NCBI GenBank assembly: GCA_016875255.1
Contig: VGRU01000039.1
Span: forward strand, 1 to 21,224
DNA from: Deltaproteobacteria bacterium
GTDB lineage: Bacteria > Desulfobacterota > BSN033 > UBA1163
Direction: 5' to 3'
DNA length: 21,224 nucleotides
The notes beneath the pieces are model-generated. The model searched no databases and was not told the DNA's origin. It saw nothing but the letters and a program-made list of their open reading frames with translations. Made by a program: the position numbers and the translations under genes. This document shows positions 1 to 7,468 of the stretch, piece by piece; position 1 is the stretch's first letter; each line of letters opens with the position of its first letter.

Positions 1-108
1 TCCGTCACAGATCGTCCAGGCAATGCCAAGATCGCATTGCCCGATGCCGAGGCCTATGTTTTGACTTTTCGAAGCTCGATAAAATACACAGGGTCTTTCG
101 GTTGCCAT
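1..108 (-). CDS. Small cysteine-motif protein, N-terminal part (cut by window edge)
   Basis: Only the first 36 codons are present; the gene runs off the left edge. The visible part carries the pattern C-x-F-Y-R-x13-C-x-L-x3-W-x2-C-x-G, starting with Cys7. The same spacing occurs in the small protein at 7469-7678, so the two are paralogues. I chose the ATG at 108 because it is preceded by AAGGGGGTGATTGAA, which matches the leader of the paralogue base for base except at three positions, and because it puts the first Cys at residue 7 in both. An upstream in-frame ATG at 126 has its own purine-rich site and is the alternative start. Three cysteines plus a Trp suggest a metal- or redox-active fold, but no function is known to me. 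There are no membrane segments in the visible part. Confidence 0.7.
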   Translation of the reverse strand, partial: MATERPCVFYRASKSQNIGLGIGQCDLGIAWTICDG

Positions 109-123
109 TTCAATCACCCCCTT
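109..123 (-). promoter_or_regulatory. Ribosome-binding leader shared with the paralogue
   Basis: On the minus strand this reads AAGGGGGTGATTGAA directly before the ATG at 108. The paralogue at 7678 has AAGGAGGTGAGTGAG in the same place. Conservation of the whole leader, not only the Shine-Dalgarno core, supports this start over the ATG at 126. Confidence 0.6.
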
Positions 124-292
124 CATCCCTGTCTCCTCGTTGAAATTCCCGTATTCAACACATTTCAATATACTTTTCGGCATTTCGGGCTAAATACTTT
201 AAAGAAGATTAAAATGGGGAATGCAGGGAAAAAAGGATAATTGTGAATTTTTTAGTTTGTAAGCTTAAATAAACCCCTAAGACAATTCCTAC

Positions 293-439
293 AACGCCTC
301 ATAACCCCTCCTCTCCTCCCCTTAACTTAAGGGGAGGAATCCCCCCTCTTAGGTTAAGTCGAGTAGACCCGACCACGGGAGGAGGGAAAGGGGGAGTTAC
401 CTATCCAACTAACCGTTTATCTCCGATAGATGAGGCGTT
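293..439. repeat. Palindromic intergenic repeat (REP/MITE-like)
   Basis: Outer arms AACGCCTCAT (293-302) and ATGAGGCGTT (430-439) form a perfect 10-bp inverted repeat. Inside lies a near-continuous palindrome, CCTCCCCTTAA-C-TTAAGGGGAGG, followed by purine-rich GGGAGGAGGGAAAGGGGGAG. This C-rich/G-rich make-up resembles dispersed non-coding repeats found between genes in many environmental bacteria. No open frame of interest is inside. It could also act as a transcription barrier between the minus-strand gene at the left edge and the plus-strand remnants to the right. Confidence 0.6.
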
Positions 440-496
440 ACGAAGGGTTAAAAATTAGGTTTGAGTTGACCTGGATATTTGTGCTCTATTTACAAT

Positions 497-697
497 ATGC
501 TCGATCATCAGATAAAGGACATCGCACAACGATACGGTATTATTTTGATTTATCTCTTCGGTTCAGAAGCATTTAACGGAAAGATCTACTTTGAAGGGGG
601 AATGGCCATGCCCCATCCCTTTTCCGACCTTGATGTCGCTGTTGCCTTTGAAAAAGACCCCCAGGAACAAAAAAAGGGAGAGACAGAAGTTGGCTAA
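497..697 (+). pseudogene. MNT-type nucleotidyltransferase antitoxin, truncated remnant
   Basis: The 66-residue product begins like minimal nucleotidyltransferases of the MNT/HEPN toxin-antitoxin class: the GS of the active site is at residues 22-23 (YLFGSEAF) and the metal-binding S-D-L-D at 43-46 (FSDLDVAVAFEK). A roughly 15-residue insert between the two is typical of one subfamily I know. Intact members run to about 130-150 residues. Here the frame leaves the family after VAFEKDPQEQKK at an A7 tract (669-675), and the HEPN-like frame begins 15 bases later, so the C-terminal half has been deleted. The start at ATG 497 fits the family N-terminus; a TTG at 479 is possible but adds six unrelated residues. 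No good ribosome site precedes either start. It is probably non-functional. Confidence 0.7.
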
Positions 698-818
698 CCG
701 GGCACAGGACTGGCTTGCACAGACAAAACGCGATTGGGGTAATAATGACCTGCTCCAGCTTCACTTCTATTCCCTTGTGAACAGGGACCCTGACCTTAGC
801 CCGTCACTCCTTTTTTGA
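690..818 (+). pseudogene. HEPN-domain toxin, N-terminal remnant
   Basis: A TTG at 690, nine bases after GGGAG, opens a 42-residue frame that starts LANRAQDWLAQTKRDW. This matches the usual N-terminus of HEPN partners of MNT proteins (M-A-N-R-x-x-D-W-L-x-Q-A-x-x-D-L). Similarity fades after about residue 25 and the frame stops at 818, long before the conserved R-x4-6-H toxin motif, which is absent. It partly overlaps the MNT remnant in another frame. With that gene it forms the fossil of a HEPN/MNT toxin-antitoxin module in which an internal deletion fused the two genes. An active short protein is very unlikely. Confidence 0.6.
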
Positions 819-875
819 TGCCTAATTTCTGCTCAAGTTTTTCTTAATAAATACCGAAGAAAACGATGGTCACCC

Positions 876-1295
876 ATGGGTCAAGAAAAGATACTTATTG
901 CCGATGATGACAAAGACCTGCTGGAGGGGCTAAATTTTCTCTTTCGCTCCGAGGGCTACCATGTTATCTCTGCAACGGATGGCATTTCCGCATTAAATCT
1001 TGCCCAAACTCAAAATCCAGATTTGATCATCCTTGACCTTAGTCTGCCCTGGATGGATGGCTATAAAGTAATTGAATGTTTGATATCTCCCGTAGCCACC
1101 TCCGACATTCCTATTATCGTTCTGACCGGAAGAAACGCTTCCATCAATCAGGATCGTGCCATCAAAGCAGGGGCAGAGGCATTCTTCCATAAGCCTTTTG
1201 ACAATCGGGAATTAGCGGCCGCTGTCGAAACCATTCTGGAGGAACGCCGAATGAAAAAATTTAGGAACAATTGGAATGTAAAGAAAATAGGATGA
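876..1295 (+). CDS. Stand-alone response-regulator receiver (REC) protein
   Basis: The 139-residue protein is a single receiver domain with no output domain (CheY/Spo0F-like layout). The acidic pocket is D10-D11-D12 (IADDDKD), the phospho-acceptor is D54 (IILDLSLPWMDG), the switch residue is T84 (VLTG) and the conserved lysine is K106 (HKPF). All key residues are intact. Residues after about 125 are basic (ERRMKKFRNNWNVKKIG) and may be a small tail for partner contact. The ribosome site before ATG 876 is weak. It is the only plus-strand intact gene in this part and lies tail-to-tail with the phosphorelay operon ending at 1631. It could serve as the diffusible receiver of those kinases or of the free Hpt protein, but this is inference. 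Confidence 0.92.
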   Translation: MGQEKILIADDDKDLLEGLNFLFRSEGYHVISATDGISALNLAQTQNPDLIILDLSLPWMDGYKVIECLISPVATSDIPIIVLTGRNASINQDRAIKAGAEAFFHKPFDNRELAAAVETILEERRMKKFRNNWNVKKIG

Positions 1296-1416
1296 TCTCT
1301 GTTGAACCGACCGACGTTTCAGAAGGATATCTCTAAACCGTCGTGAACAGTCGGTTAAAAAGGGAGATAGGATTTAAGCCCACGATAGTATCCCAAAAGA
1401 TTTTCTAAACCTCACA

Positions 1417-1614
1417 GTTGCAAAAAAAGTATAGAAAAAAGGGAGGCGGGTGTATTGGAAAACCTTTACAGCGGTACCTTTATAAATTTAACGACTCCGT
1501 TTCCAAGCAAAATCCAAAGGCCACTTCGGGTGATATCGCATGTTACCCATAAAATTGGATAAGACCCGCAATTGTAAAGGTTTGGAAGCACACTTGCCTC
1601 CCTTTTTTTGCAAC
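1417..1614 (+). repeat. Long inverted-repeat element, candidate structured RNA or MITE
   Basis: The left arm (1417-1470) and right arm (1573-1614) are complementary over about 40 bp: GTTGCAAAAAAA / TTTTTTTGCAAC, GGGAGGC / GCCTCCC, GTGT / ACAC and ACCTTTACA / TGTAAAGGT. A 12-base insert in the left arm and a short internal loop interrupt the pairing. The loop holds further nested stems: ATCCAA (1512-1517) with TTGGAT (1555-1560), enclosing a 9-bp stem with a 3-base loop at 1528-1548. Two pairs in that stem and two next to GGGAGGC are G-U on the plus strand, which would be A-C mismatches on the other strand; this favours a plus-strand RNA. TTGGAAA (1455-1461) and TTTCCAA (1500-1506) offer an additional or alternative stem. 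It lies between convergent genes, so a bidirectional terminator role is also possible. No coding potential is seen in 1296-1630. Confidence 0.5.
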
Positions 1615-1630
1615 GTTAAGGTAAATTTCT

Positions 1631-3556
1631 TCAGGGTTTAGGGTTACCCAGAACTTCTCTGAGCTTTTGTGAAAGTTCCATTATCGAGAAGGGTTTCTGG
1701 ATGAAGCCTTTACAGCCCCGCTTTATGATCTCCATGGTCTGCTCGTTCATGCTGTATCCACTCGAAAGAAGCACCTTCACTTCCGGATGGATCTCTCTCA
1801 GGGCATCGAAGGTCTCCCTTCCTCCTTTATGAGGCATGATGAGATCGAGAATGACCAGGCCGATCTGGTCCCGGTTTGTCTTATAGAGCTCGACTCCATT
1901 CTCACCGCTATCGACAGTTAGAACTTCGTATCCGAGCGACTTTAATATCTTTTCCCCCACTTCAAGGACCTGTTCCTCATCATCCACCAGAAGAACCGTT
2001 TCGCTGCCTTTCAGTATGTCTTCACTCTTTTCCGCCTGTTCTTCAACCTCTCCCTTTGAAGCCGGGAGGTAGAGGAGGAAGGTGGCCCCCTTCCCTACTT
2101 CAGACCTGACATTGATGTATCCATTATGCCCCTTGATAATCCCGTAGGCGGAAGCAAGTCCCAGCCCTGTGCCTCGGCCCAGTTCTTTCGTGGTGAAGAA
2201 GGGGTCGAAGATGCGCGTCATCGTCTGCTGATCCATGCCTATTCCTGTGTCGGTGACAGAGAGTAAGACATAATCGCCCGGGACGGGCTCATAGAGATCG
2301 GATTCAATCTCTTGATGGGTCACATTTCTCGTATTTAAAAAGAGGGTTCCTCCATCGGGCATGGCATCGGCAGCGTTGACCAGCAGATTCATGAGGACCT
2401 GCTCGATCTGGCCCGAATCGGCTTCCAGAGGATAAAGATCTCTGTATAGGTCCATATGGATCACGATATCCTTTCTGGTCCTACCGAATGCCCCCGCAGT
2501 CTCTTCTACCAACTGATTCAAAAGCATGGGTCTGACTTCATAGCGGCCCTTTCTGGCATAGCCTAAAAGCTGAGACGTCAGTCTTGAACCGTTTTGTGCT
2601 TTTTTCTCAATGCTTTTAAGCATCTCATAATGGGGATGGGAGGGGTTCATATCGACAAGTATGAGGGATACATTTCCCTGAACCACCATGAGGAGATTGT
2701 TAAAATCGTGCGCAATTCCTCCTGCCAGGGTTCCGAGGGCCTCCATCTTCTGTGCCTGAATAAGTTTTGATTCCATCTTTTTTCGTTCTGTCACATCATT
2801 AAGGATGAGGATCAGGGACCGATGATCCCCCCCTGTAATGGGTAAGACCTGTACAGAAACCTCTTTCCCATTGAGCTTCACTGGGAAATCTATAGGGATC
2901 GATTTCGGAGGGCCTCCATCGCACTGAAGTACAACCTCGACTCTCTTCCGTTGATCTTGTCGAAAGAGGTCCAAAAAATTTGACGCCAGGAGCTGTTCTT
3001 CGGGTTGTCCGATGATGGAGATCGCTGCTGGATTGGCATATATCATGTCTCCTTCTGGCGTCACTTCGAGGAATCCCTCGATCATGCCCTTTAAAGTGGT
3101 ATCAAACTGTTTTTTAATGGAAAGAAGCTCTTTGGTGATTTGATGGGGGAAGACCGTATCGAGTCCAATCACCTGATCCATTGATATTGTCTCTTGCTCC
3201 AATCGGCGAAGGATTTGGAGGATGTGTTTGGACATCCTGTTAAAGGGCCCTTTTGCAACGCAGGCATTGGCTCCGTATTCAAAGAATTTTTCTTCATCCT
3301 CTGCGGCGATGGCAGAGAGAATGACGATGCAGATATTTTGGAGATGGGGGGTTTTCCTGATGATTTCGCAGAGCTTCTTCCCGTCTATCCTCGGCATGAT
3401 CAGATCGGTAAAGATGATATCAGGCGTGTGGGTTTGTAACAGGCTGAGGGCCGTAAGGCCGTTTATAGCGGTTTGCACCTCATGACCCTCTTTTTCAAGA
3501 AGACCCTTCATTAACTTCAACATCACCGGGTGATTATCTACAACCAGTATTTTCAT
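1631..3556 (-). CDS. Hybrid sensor histidine kinase, REC-PAS-HisKA-HATPase-REC
   Basis: 641 residues, no membrane segment, so cytoplasmic. N-terminal receiver (1-120; D7, acceptor D51, S81, K102), PAS domain (about 150-260), HisKA with H283 in IAHDFNNLL, HATPase (N-box near N394, D436-T-G-I-G, G-box R461-GTGLGL), and a C-terminal receiver (518-638; D525-D526, acceptor D571, S598, K621). The HDFNN H-box is that of the NtrB-like kinase group. The N-terminal receiver is slightly off consensus: the usual acidic pair is D7-N8, and the lysine is followed by GPF instead of PF. The start at 3556 is fixed by GGAGGTGGAG just upstream; an in-frame extension to 3625 lacks a ribosome site and overlaps the Hpt gene. 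It is the last gene of the 7228-1631 operon, 31 bases after the Hpt gene. Carrying a receiver at each end, it can be both target and source of phosphate in a relay. Confidence 0.93.
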   Translation of the reverse strand: MKILVVDNHPVMLKLMKGLLEKEGHEVQTAINGLTALSLLQTHTPDIIFTDLIMPRIDGKKLCEIIRKTPHLQNICIVILSAIAAEDEEKFFEYGANACVAKGPFNRMSKHILQILRRLEQETISMDQVIGLDTVFPHQITKELLSIKKQFDTTLKGMIEGFLEVTPEGDMIYANPAAISIIGQPEEQLLASNFLDLFRQDQRKRVEVVLQCDGGPPKSIPIDFPVKLNGKEVSVQVLPITGGDHRSLILILNDVTERKKMESKLIQAQKMEALGTLAGGIAHDFNNLLMVVQGNVSLILVDMNPSHPHYEMLKSIEKKAQNGSRLTSQLLGYARKGRYEVRPMLLNQLVEETAGAFGRTRKDIVIHMDLYRDLYPLEADSGQIEQVLMNLLVNAADAMPDGGTLFLNTRNVTHQEIESDLYEPVPGDYVLLSVTDTGIGMDQQTMTRIFDPFFTTKELGRGTGLGLASAYGIIKGHNGYINVRSEVGKGATFLLYLPASKGEVEEQAEKSEDILKGSETVLLVDDEEQVLEVGEKILKSLGYEVLTVDSGENGVELYKTNRDQIGLVILDLIMPHKGGRETFDALREIHPEVKVLLSSGYSMNEQTMEIIKRGCKGFIQKPFSIMELSQKLREVLGNPKP

Positions 3557-3587
3557 GTCTCTCCACCTCCAGTTCCTCTTTGAAATC

Positions 3588-3920
3588 TCATTCTTTTTGT
3601 CTCTCTTGAACGACGGTTTCTCCAATTCGGTCTATTTCCTCTTGCGCTCTCTTGGCCATCTCATGAACTTGACATAGATGATTTTCTTTGGCACTTCTCT
3701 CTATGCTCTTAGCAAGTTCGTATATCTCCAACAGCCCGAGATTCATGGCAGCTCCTTTAATGGAATGAGCGGCATGAGCGGCCTTGAGTGAGTCCTCCTC
3801 ATCAATGGCAGATTGCAATTTCTTTAGATCGTCATAGCTGGATTCGAGAAAAAGGTTCAGGATCTCCAAAAATTCATCTTTTTCCATTTCAAAATCTTTA
3901 GCCAATGCTCCAAAATCCAT
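3588..3920 (-). CDS. Free-standing histidine phosphotransfer (Hpt) protein
   Basis: 110 residues, essentially one Hpt four-helix domain. The phospho-histidine is H52 in AAHSIKGAAMNLG, the classic Hpt signature. The protein relays phosphate between receiver domains in multistep relays. The start at 3920 is chosen for AGGAG seven bases upstream; the frame is open to a TTG at 3962 that touches the stop of the preceding kinase but lacks a ribosome site. It lies 38 bases downstream of a hybrid kinase (3959-5776) that has HisKA, HATPase and REC but no Hpt of its own. BarA/ArcB-type kinases usually carry all four in one chain, so this protein very likely supplies the missing step. A second possible partner is the double-receiver kinase immediately downstream. 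Confidence 0.92.
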   Translation of the reverse strand: MDFGALAKDFEMEKDEFLEILNLFLESSYDDLKKLQSAIDEEDSLKAAHAAHSIKGAAMNLGLLEIYELAKSIERSAKENHLCQVHEMAKRAQEEIDRIGETVVQERQKE

Positions 3921-3958
3921 GCCTTCTCTCCTCGTTACATCACTAGGTTCCGAACCGA

Positions 3959-5776
3959 TCAAAGTTTGATAGGTGAAGAATTTTGCTTTGAGTTGATACT
4001 AAGCCACTTATTAAGGGCTGCGTTGATTTTTTCCGGTTTCAGAGGCTTAGATAGATAATCATCCATTCCTGCCTCAAGACACCTCTCCCGGTCTCCTAAC
4101 ATCGCATGGGCAGTCATGGCGATGATAGGGGTATGTCTGGATCTCCCTTCCAGGCGACGTATCTCGGCGGTCGCTTCATAACCGTCCATCTTGGGCATCT
4201 GACAATCCATCAGCACCAGATCATAAGAAAATCTCTCTGTCAGGCTAACCGCTTCGATGCCATCGGCAGCCACGTCGACCCGGCATCCCAATTTTTCCAA
4301 TAACTTTACCGCGAGCCTCCGGTTCATGATGTTGTCTTCCACTACAAGGATATGGGTCTCTTTGAGTTCCGCCCTGCCTGCAGCCATCAATCGCACTTCT
4401 TCCTGAACCGATGGCGAGATTTCAGACGGAGCTTCTTGGCGATCTAAGGTTAATGGAAGAGTGAACCAGAAGGTTGAACCTTTGCCCAGGGAAGTCTTGA
4501 CGCCGATGGTCCCTCCCATTATCTCCACTAACTGTTTCGATATGGCCAACCCGAGCCCCGTTCCTTCATAGCGGCGGGTGGTCGATGAATCGGCCTGAGT
4601 GAATTTCTCAAAAATGAAATCGAGTTTGTCTTCTGGAATTCCGATCCCGCTATCCTCCACCGATAGGCGAAGCAGGACCTGATCCTCTTTTATTTCATCG
4701 AGTTCAACATCGATCATCACGTGACCTTTCTCCGTGAACTTGATTGCATTTCCGACGAGATTAGTGAGGACCTGCCGGATCCGTCCGGAATCACCTATGA
4801 ATCGGTGAGGGATTTGAGGGTCATGGCAAATGGTGATTTCAAGTCCTTTCTGTCCGGCTTTGACCGACAGGAGCTGGACCGTTTCTTTCACGATCATACC
4901 AAGATCGAAGGGGGCGAGTTCAAGGGTTAATTTCCCTGCCTCAATTTTTGAAAGATCTAAGATATCGTTGATAATGGTGAGCAGGTTATCGGCAGATTTC
5001 TGTATGAACTTCGTATAATCTTGATGCTCTTTTGTGAGTTGTGTTTCCAAGAGCAGCCGAGTATATCCCATGATCCCGTTCATGGGCGTCCGGATCTCGT
5101 GGCTGATATTGGCCAGAAATTGGCTTTTCGCAATATTCGCCACCTGGGCTTCTTCGAGTGCTTTTTGCAGTTCCTGCGTCCTTTTATGGATGAGCCTTTC
5201 AAGATTTACGTTCTGCTCGTTGATCTTACGATAAAGACCCAGGTTTTCCAGTGCATGGGCGGAGTTGATCAAAAAGAGGGTCAGGAGGGTAGAGAATAAT
5301 GGGGTTAATATGAATTGATCCTTTCCCAGTACCCCAACGAACATTCCCACAACGTTAGACCTTGTCGCCATGGAGTGAAAGACCAGAGGAGGGCTGAAAT
5401 ATTTTGCCGGAACCGTGACGGCGCGGTTTTGATGGACGGCCCATGAAAAGGTCCCCCTCTCAATCTGGAAATCCACCTCCTTCTGTAGGATCTCCCATTC
5501 CGACTTGGGGTCACAATCAGTCAAAAGAAACTCGAAGTTAGACTCATCGACTAACAGGAAGGCGAGGATGCGAAATTGAATCAGACGTTTCAGATGAAGA
5601 CGGGCGGTATTTAAAATCTTGGCAGGCTCCTGAACGGGGTCGATGCTATTCTGAAATTCTCCAAATGACACCATGAGTTCCAAGGCGTCCAACATCCATT
5701 GGTTCACTCCCTCGAGGTGATCTACTCTGGTTTTCAACTCCTGTAAGTTTGAAACCTCTTCTAATGCAACACTCAT
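3959..5776 (-). CDS. Hybrid histidine kinase, GAF-like sensor-coiled coil-HisKA-HATPase-REC
   Basis: 605 residues. Residues 25-180 form a divergent GAF-like sensory region with no recognisable ligand motif. Residues 180-220 are a predicted coiled coil ([18 protein letters not shown]) leading into HisKA with H226 in [12 protein letters not shown]. The HATPase has N343, the D375-SGIGI box, and the [10 protein letters not shown]-box near 404-412. The C-terminal receiver (475-590) has E480-D481, acceptor D524, T555 and K577. H-box type and domain order resemble the BarA/ArcB family minus the Hpt domain, which is encoded next door at 3588-3920. Residues 155-175 are hydrophobic ([17 protein letters not shown]) but look like a GAF helix, not a clear transmembrane segment. 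Its ATG overlaps the stop of the upstream HDOD gene (ATGA), indicating translational coupling. Confidence 0.93.
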   Translation of the reverse strand: MSVALEEVSNLQELKTRVDHLEGVNQWMLDALELMVSFGEFQNSIDPVQEPAKILNTARLHLKRLIQFRILAFLLVDESNFEFLLTDCDPKSEWEILQKEVDFQIERGTFSWAVHQNRAVTVPAKYFSPPLVFHSMATRSNVVGMFVGVLGKDQFILTPLFSTLLTLFLINSAHALENLGLYRKINEQNVNLERLIHKRTQELQKALEEAQVANIAKSQFLANISHEIRTPMNGIMGYTRLLLETQLTKEHQDYTKFIQKSADNLLTIINDILDLSKIEAGKLTLELAPFDLGMIVKETVQLLSVKAGQKGLEITICHDPQIPHRFIGDSGRIRQVLTNLVGNAIKFTEKGHVMIDVELDEIKEDQVLLRLSVEDSGIGIPEDKLDFIFEKFTQADSSTTRRYEGTGLGLAISKQLVEIMGGTIGVKTSLGKGSTFWFTLPLTLDRQEAPSEISPSVQEEVRLMAAGRAELKETHILVVEDNIMNRRLAVKLLEKLGCRVDVAADGIEAVSLTERFSYDLVLMDCQMPKMDGYEATAEIRRLEGRSRHTPIIAMTAHAMLGDRERCLEAGMDDYLSKPLKPEKINAALNKWLSINSKQNSSPIKL

Positions 5777-6630
5777 TTCAGTTCATCCTGTAGAATGGAA
5801 TGGGTTATTTCGTCCATCTGCTGGTTCATGGAATCGAATGCCGTGGATAAGATGCCGGTGGAGAGACCGATTCGTTCCCAGACCTTTTCCTCCAGGGGCG
5901 GCACATAATATTCTCCACTGCTTCCCCATTGCAGTGCATTCACAATGATATCCGCCACGTGAACGATAGCCGCTTCGATGGGATAACGTGTGGCATGATG
6001 AGGTTTGTGATGAAAGCCAACCGCTTCCCCCAAACTGAGGGGAAGGTTCCAGACCTCTAAAAGCCTCCGTCCCAAAGAAGCATGGTCGAACCCCATCACT
6101 TCTTCTTCCGTCAAGAAGAGAAGGGCCTTGCTGTTTTTTGACCGAAGCAGAGCCTCGCGAGCCTGGTCGCCCACCTTCTTGTAAAGGATAAGTCGGCCGA
6201 TGTCATGCAACATTCCAGCGACCATAAATCGTTCAATGTTTGTCTCATTTCGATAGGTAGCTAATGTCTTAGCCGCAACCCCGCAGGCAATGCTGTGCCG
6301 CCAGAAAGATTCCATGCTAACCAGATCTTTGGGTATGCCTTCGAACAGACTGACGATTGAAGTCGCTAAGGCCAAGTCGCGCAGTTGGTTCGTCCCGATG
6401 ATGACAAGAGCCTGGGTAATGGTTTCGATCTTTGAAGGAAAGGCATAAAAGGCGCTGTTGACAAGCCGCAGTAGCCGGACCGTCAACCCTGGATCATCGC
6501 TGATGATCTTACTGATATCCATCATGGAACAACGCGGGTTGTTGATGGCCTCATTGATCTTGTAATAGATCATCGGCAATGAAGAGACCTCAACATAGCC
6601 CCGTAATAGATCGTCCGGGTTATGAACCAT
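5773..6630 (-). CDS. HDOD domain signalling protein
   Basis: 285 residues, a single HDOD domain (residues about 10-235) followed by a helical tail. HDOD is an HD-superfamily regulatory domain found in signal-transduction proteins of proteobacteria. This copy keeps an H142-D143-I-G motif, H183 (FDHASLG) and paired histidines H207-H208 (FHHKPHH), so metal binding and residual phosphohydrolase activity cannot be ruled out, although many HDOD proteins are catalytically dead. It overlaps the upstream small gene by 11 bases and the downstream kinase by 4, so the three are translationally coupled. The context suggests it senses or relays a nucleotide signal for the adjacent phosphorelay; that role is inference. 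Confidence 0.9.
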   Translation of the reverse strand: MVHNPDDLLRGYVEVSSLPMIYYKINEAINNPRCSMMDISKIISDDPGLTVRLLRLVNSAFYAFPSKIETITQALVIIGTNQLRDLALATSIVSLFEGIPKDLVSMESFWRHSIACGVAAKTLATYRNETNIERFMVAGMLHDIGRLILYKKVGDQAREALLRSKNSKALLFLTEEEVMGFDHASLGRRLLEVWNLPLSLGEAVGFHHKPHHATRYPIEAAIVHVADIIVNALQWGSSGEYYVPPLEEKVWERIGLSTGILSTAFDSMNQQMDEITHSILQDELK

Positions 6631-6973
6631 GGTTCTCTTCCCTCAATGTCTCATGGACCCTGCGCAATGTGAGCAAGCGGAATAGCTCATTCATGAAAGG
6701 ATGTTTCATATCGGCATGACAGAACTGTTCACGAATTTTGGTTTCTGCATCCTGGAGCAAGAGAGGGTCAATCTGGGATGTGGCTTCGGATATAGCTTCT
6801 TCCCTTGTCACCCCTTCAATGTCAACCTCCATAATTCCCCACATCTTGAGGATCTTGAGGTGCTTCTCGGTAATCTCATGTCCGGCACTTAGTAATACGA
6901 GGCCATTCCGGTCTTTGATGTCCCCTCCCAATATCATCCCTGCTTTAATATCTTCGAGATTGATAGTTCCCAT
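6620..6973 (-). CDS. Small protein resembling the domain that precedes HD-GYP/HDOD domains
   Basis: 117 residues from the chosen ATG at 6973, which has GGAGAT eight bases upstream; an alternative ATG at 6988 adds five residues. The first 60 residues (INLEDIKAGMILGGDIKDRN, then LVLLSAGHEITEKHLKIL and WGI) follow the pattern of the small beta-rich segment often found N-terminal to HD-GYP or HDOD domains: G-M-x-L, a G-x-x-L-L-x-x-G-x-x-[IL]-T core, and a K-x-W-G-I turn. The last 50 residues are helical and charged. Here the segment is a separate gene overlapping an HDOD gene by 11 bases, as if a fused protein had been split. It probably works in a complex with that HDOD protein. No catalytic residues are apparent. 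Confidence 0.8.
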   Translation of the reverse strand: MGTINLEDIKAGMILGGDIKDRNGLVLLSAGHEITEKHLKILKMWGIMEVDIEGVTREEAISEATSQIDPLLLQDAETKIREQFCHADMKHPFMNELFRLLTLRRVHETLREENHGS

Positions 6974-6994
6974 TGGATGGATCTCCATTTCTTA

Positions 6995-7228
6995 TCATGA
7001 AGGATTCTTTCCCCCCTCACCCCCTCGGGGAAAGGGAGGGGGTGAGGAAGCATTTGAACTTTTCTCGCTCCCTTTTTGGATAAACCGTTCCAGATCGCTC
7101 TCCCTGACGCGCCACATATTTTTGATTTTCACTCCGGTCAACTCCCCTCGCCTCAACCATTCCTTGATGGTTCTGGAAGTGACCGCCATAATCTTCGCAG
7201 CCTCTTTAGGGGTTAAAAGACCTTCCAT
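6995..7228 (-). CDS. Excisionase-type helix-turn-helix DNA-binding protein
   Basis: 77 residues. Residues 3-50 are a MerR-like/excisionase-family helix-turn-helix (LLTPKEAAKIMAVTSRTIKE, then WLRRGELTGVKI and WRVRESDLERFI). Such proteins act as small DNA-binding regulators or excisionases; no integrase is nearby, so regulator is more likely. GAGG lies five bases before ATG 7228. The last 20 residues (from about SSNAS, then PPPFPRGG) are low complexity because the reading frame runs into an intergenic palindrome at 7015-7047. It is the first gene of the minus-strand operon leading to the phosphorelay proteins, 21 bases ahead of the next start. It is the only candidate DNA-binding output in the cluster. 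Confidence 0.88.
   Translation of the reverse strand: MEGLLTPKEAAKIMAVTSRTIKEWLRRGELTGVKIKNMWRVRESDLERFIQKGSEKSSNASSPPPFPRGGEGGKNPS
7015..7047. repeat. Palindromic repeat inside the 3' end of the HTH gene
   Basis: CCTCACCCCCTC (7015-7026) and GAGGGGGTGAGG (7036-7047) are perfect 12-bp inverted arms around a nine-base loop. The composition matches the C/G-rich dispersed palindromes typical of intergenic regions. It encodes part of the low-complexity tail of the HTH protein, so the repeat seems to have been captured by the gene. The stem would also form a strong hairpin in the operon mRNA. Confidence 0.65.
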
Positions 7229-7468
7229 GATCGCCTCTTTCCTTTAATCACTGATGTCTTGTTTTCTCCGGATATGTCCATTTCTATACCCATCTATCTC
7301 GATATATCGGTTTTTCACCATCATTTCTTAAGTCGGAATGTGGAGAATGGAAGAAAAAGGTTGTCAGGGGAAGGCTGCCTTAAACCAAGGATTAGTATTT
7401 TGAAACCAAAACTTTAACGAGAGGCTTTGATGGAGAGAGGAAAAAGGATTGAGATGATTATTTCCATC

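Noticed and set aside
37..240. Open plus-strand frame at the left edge
   Set aside because: It is antisense to the Cys-motif gene with its clear ribosome site, and its composition is not protein-like.
7300..7309. Palindrome CGATATATCG upstream of the HTH gene as an operator
   Set aside because: A single short AT-rich palindrome can occur by chance and there is no second copy to support it.
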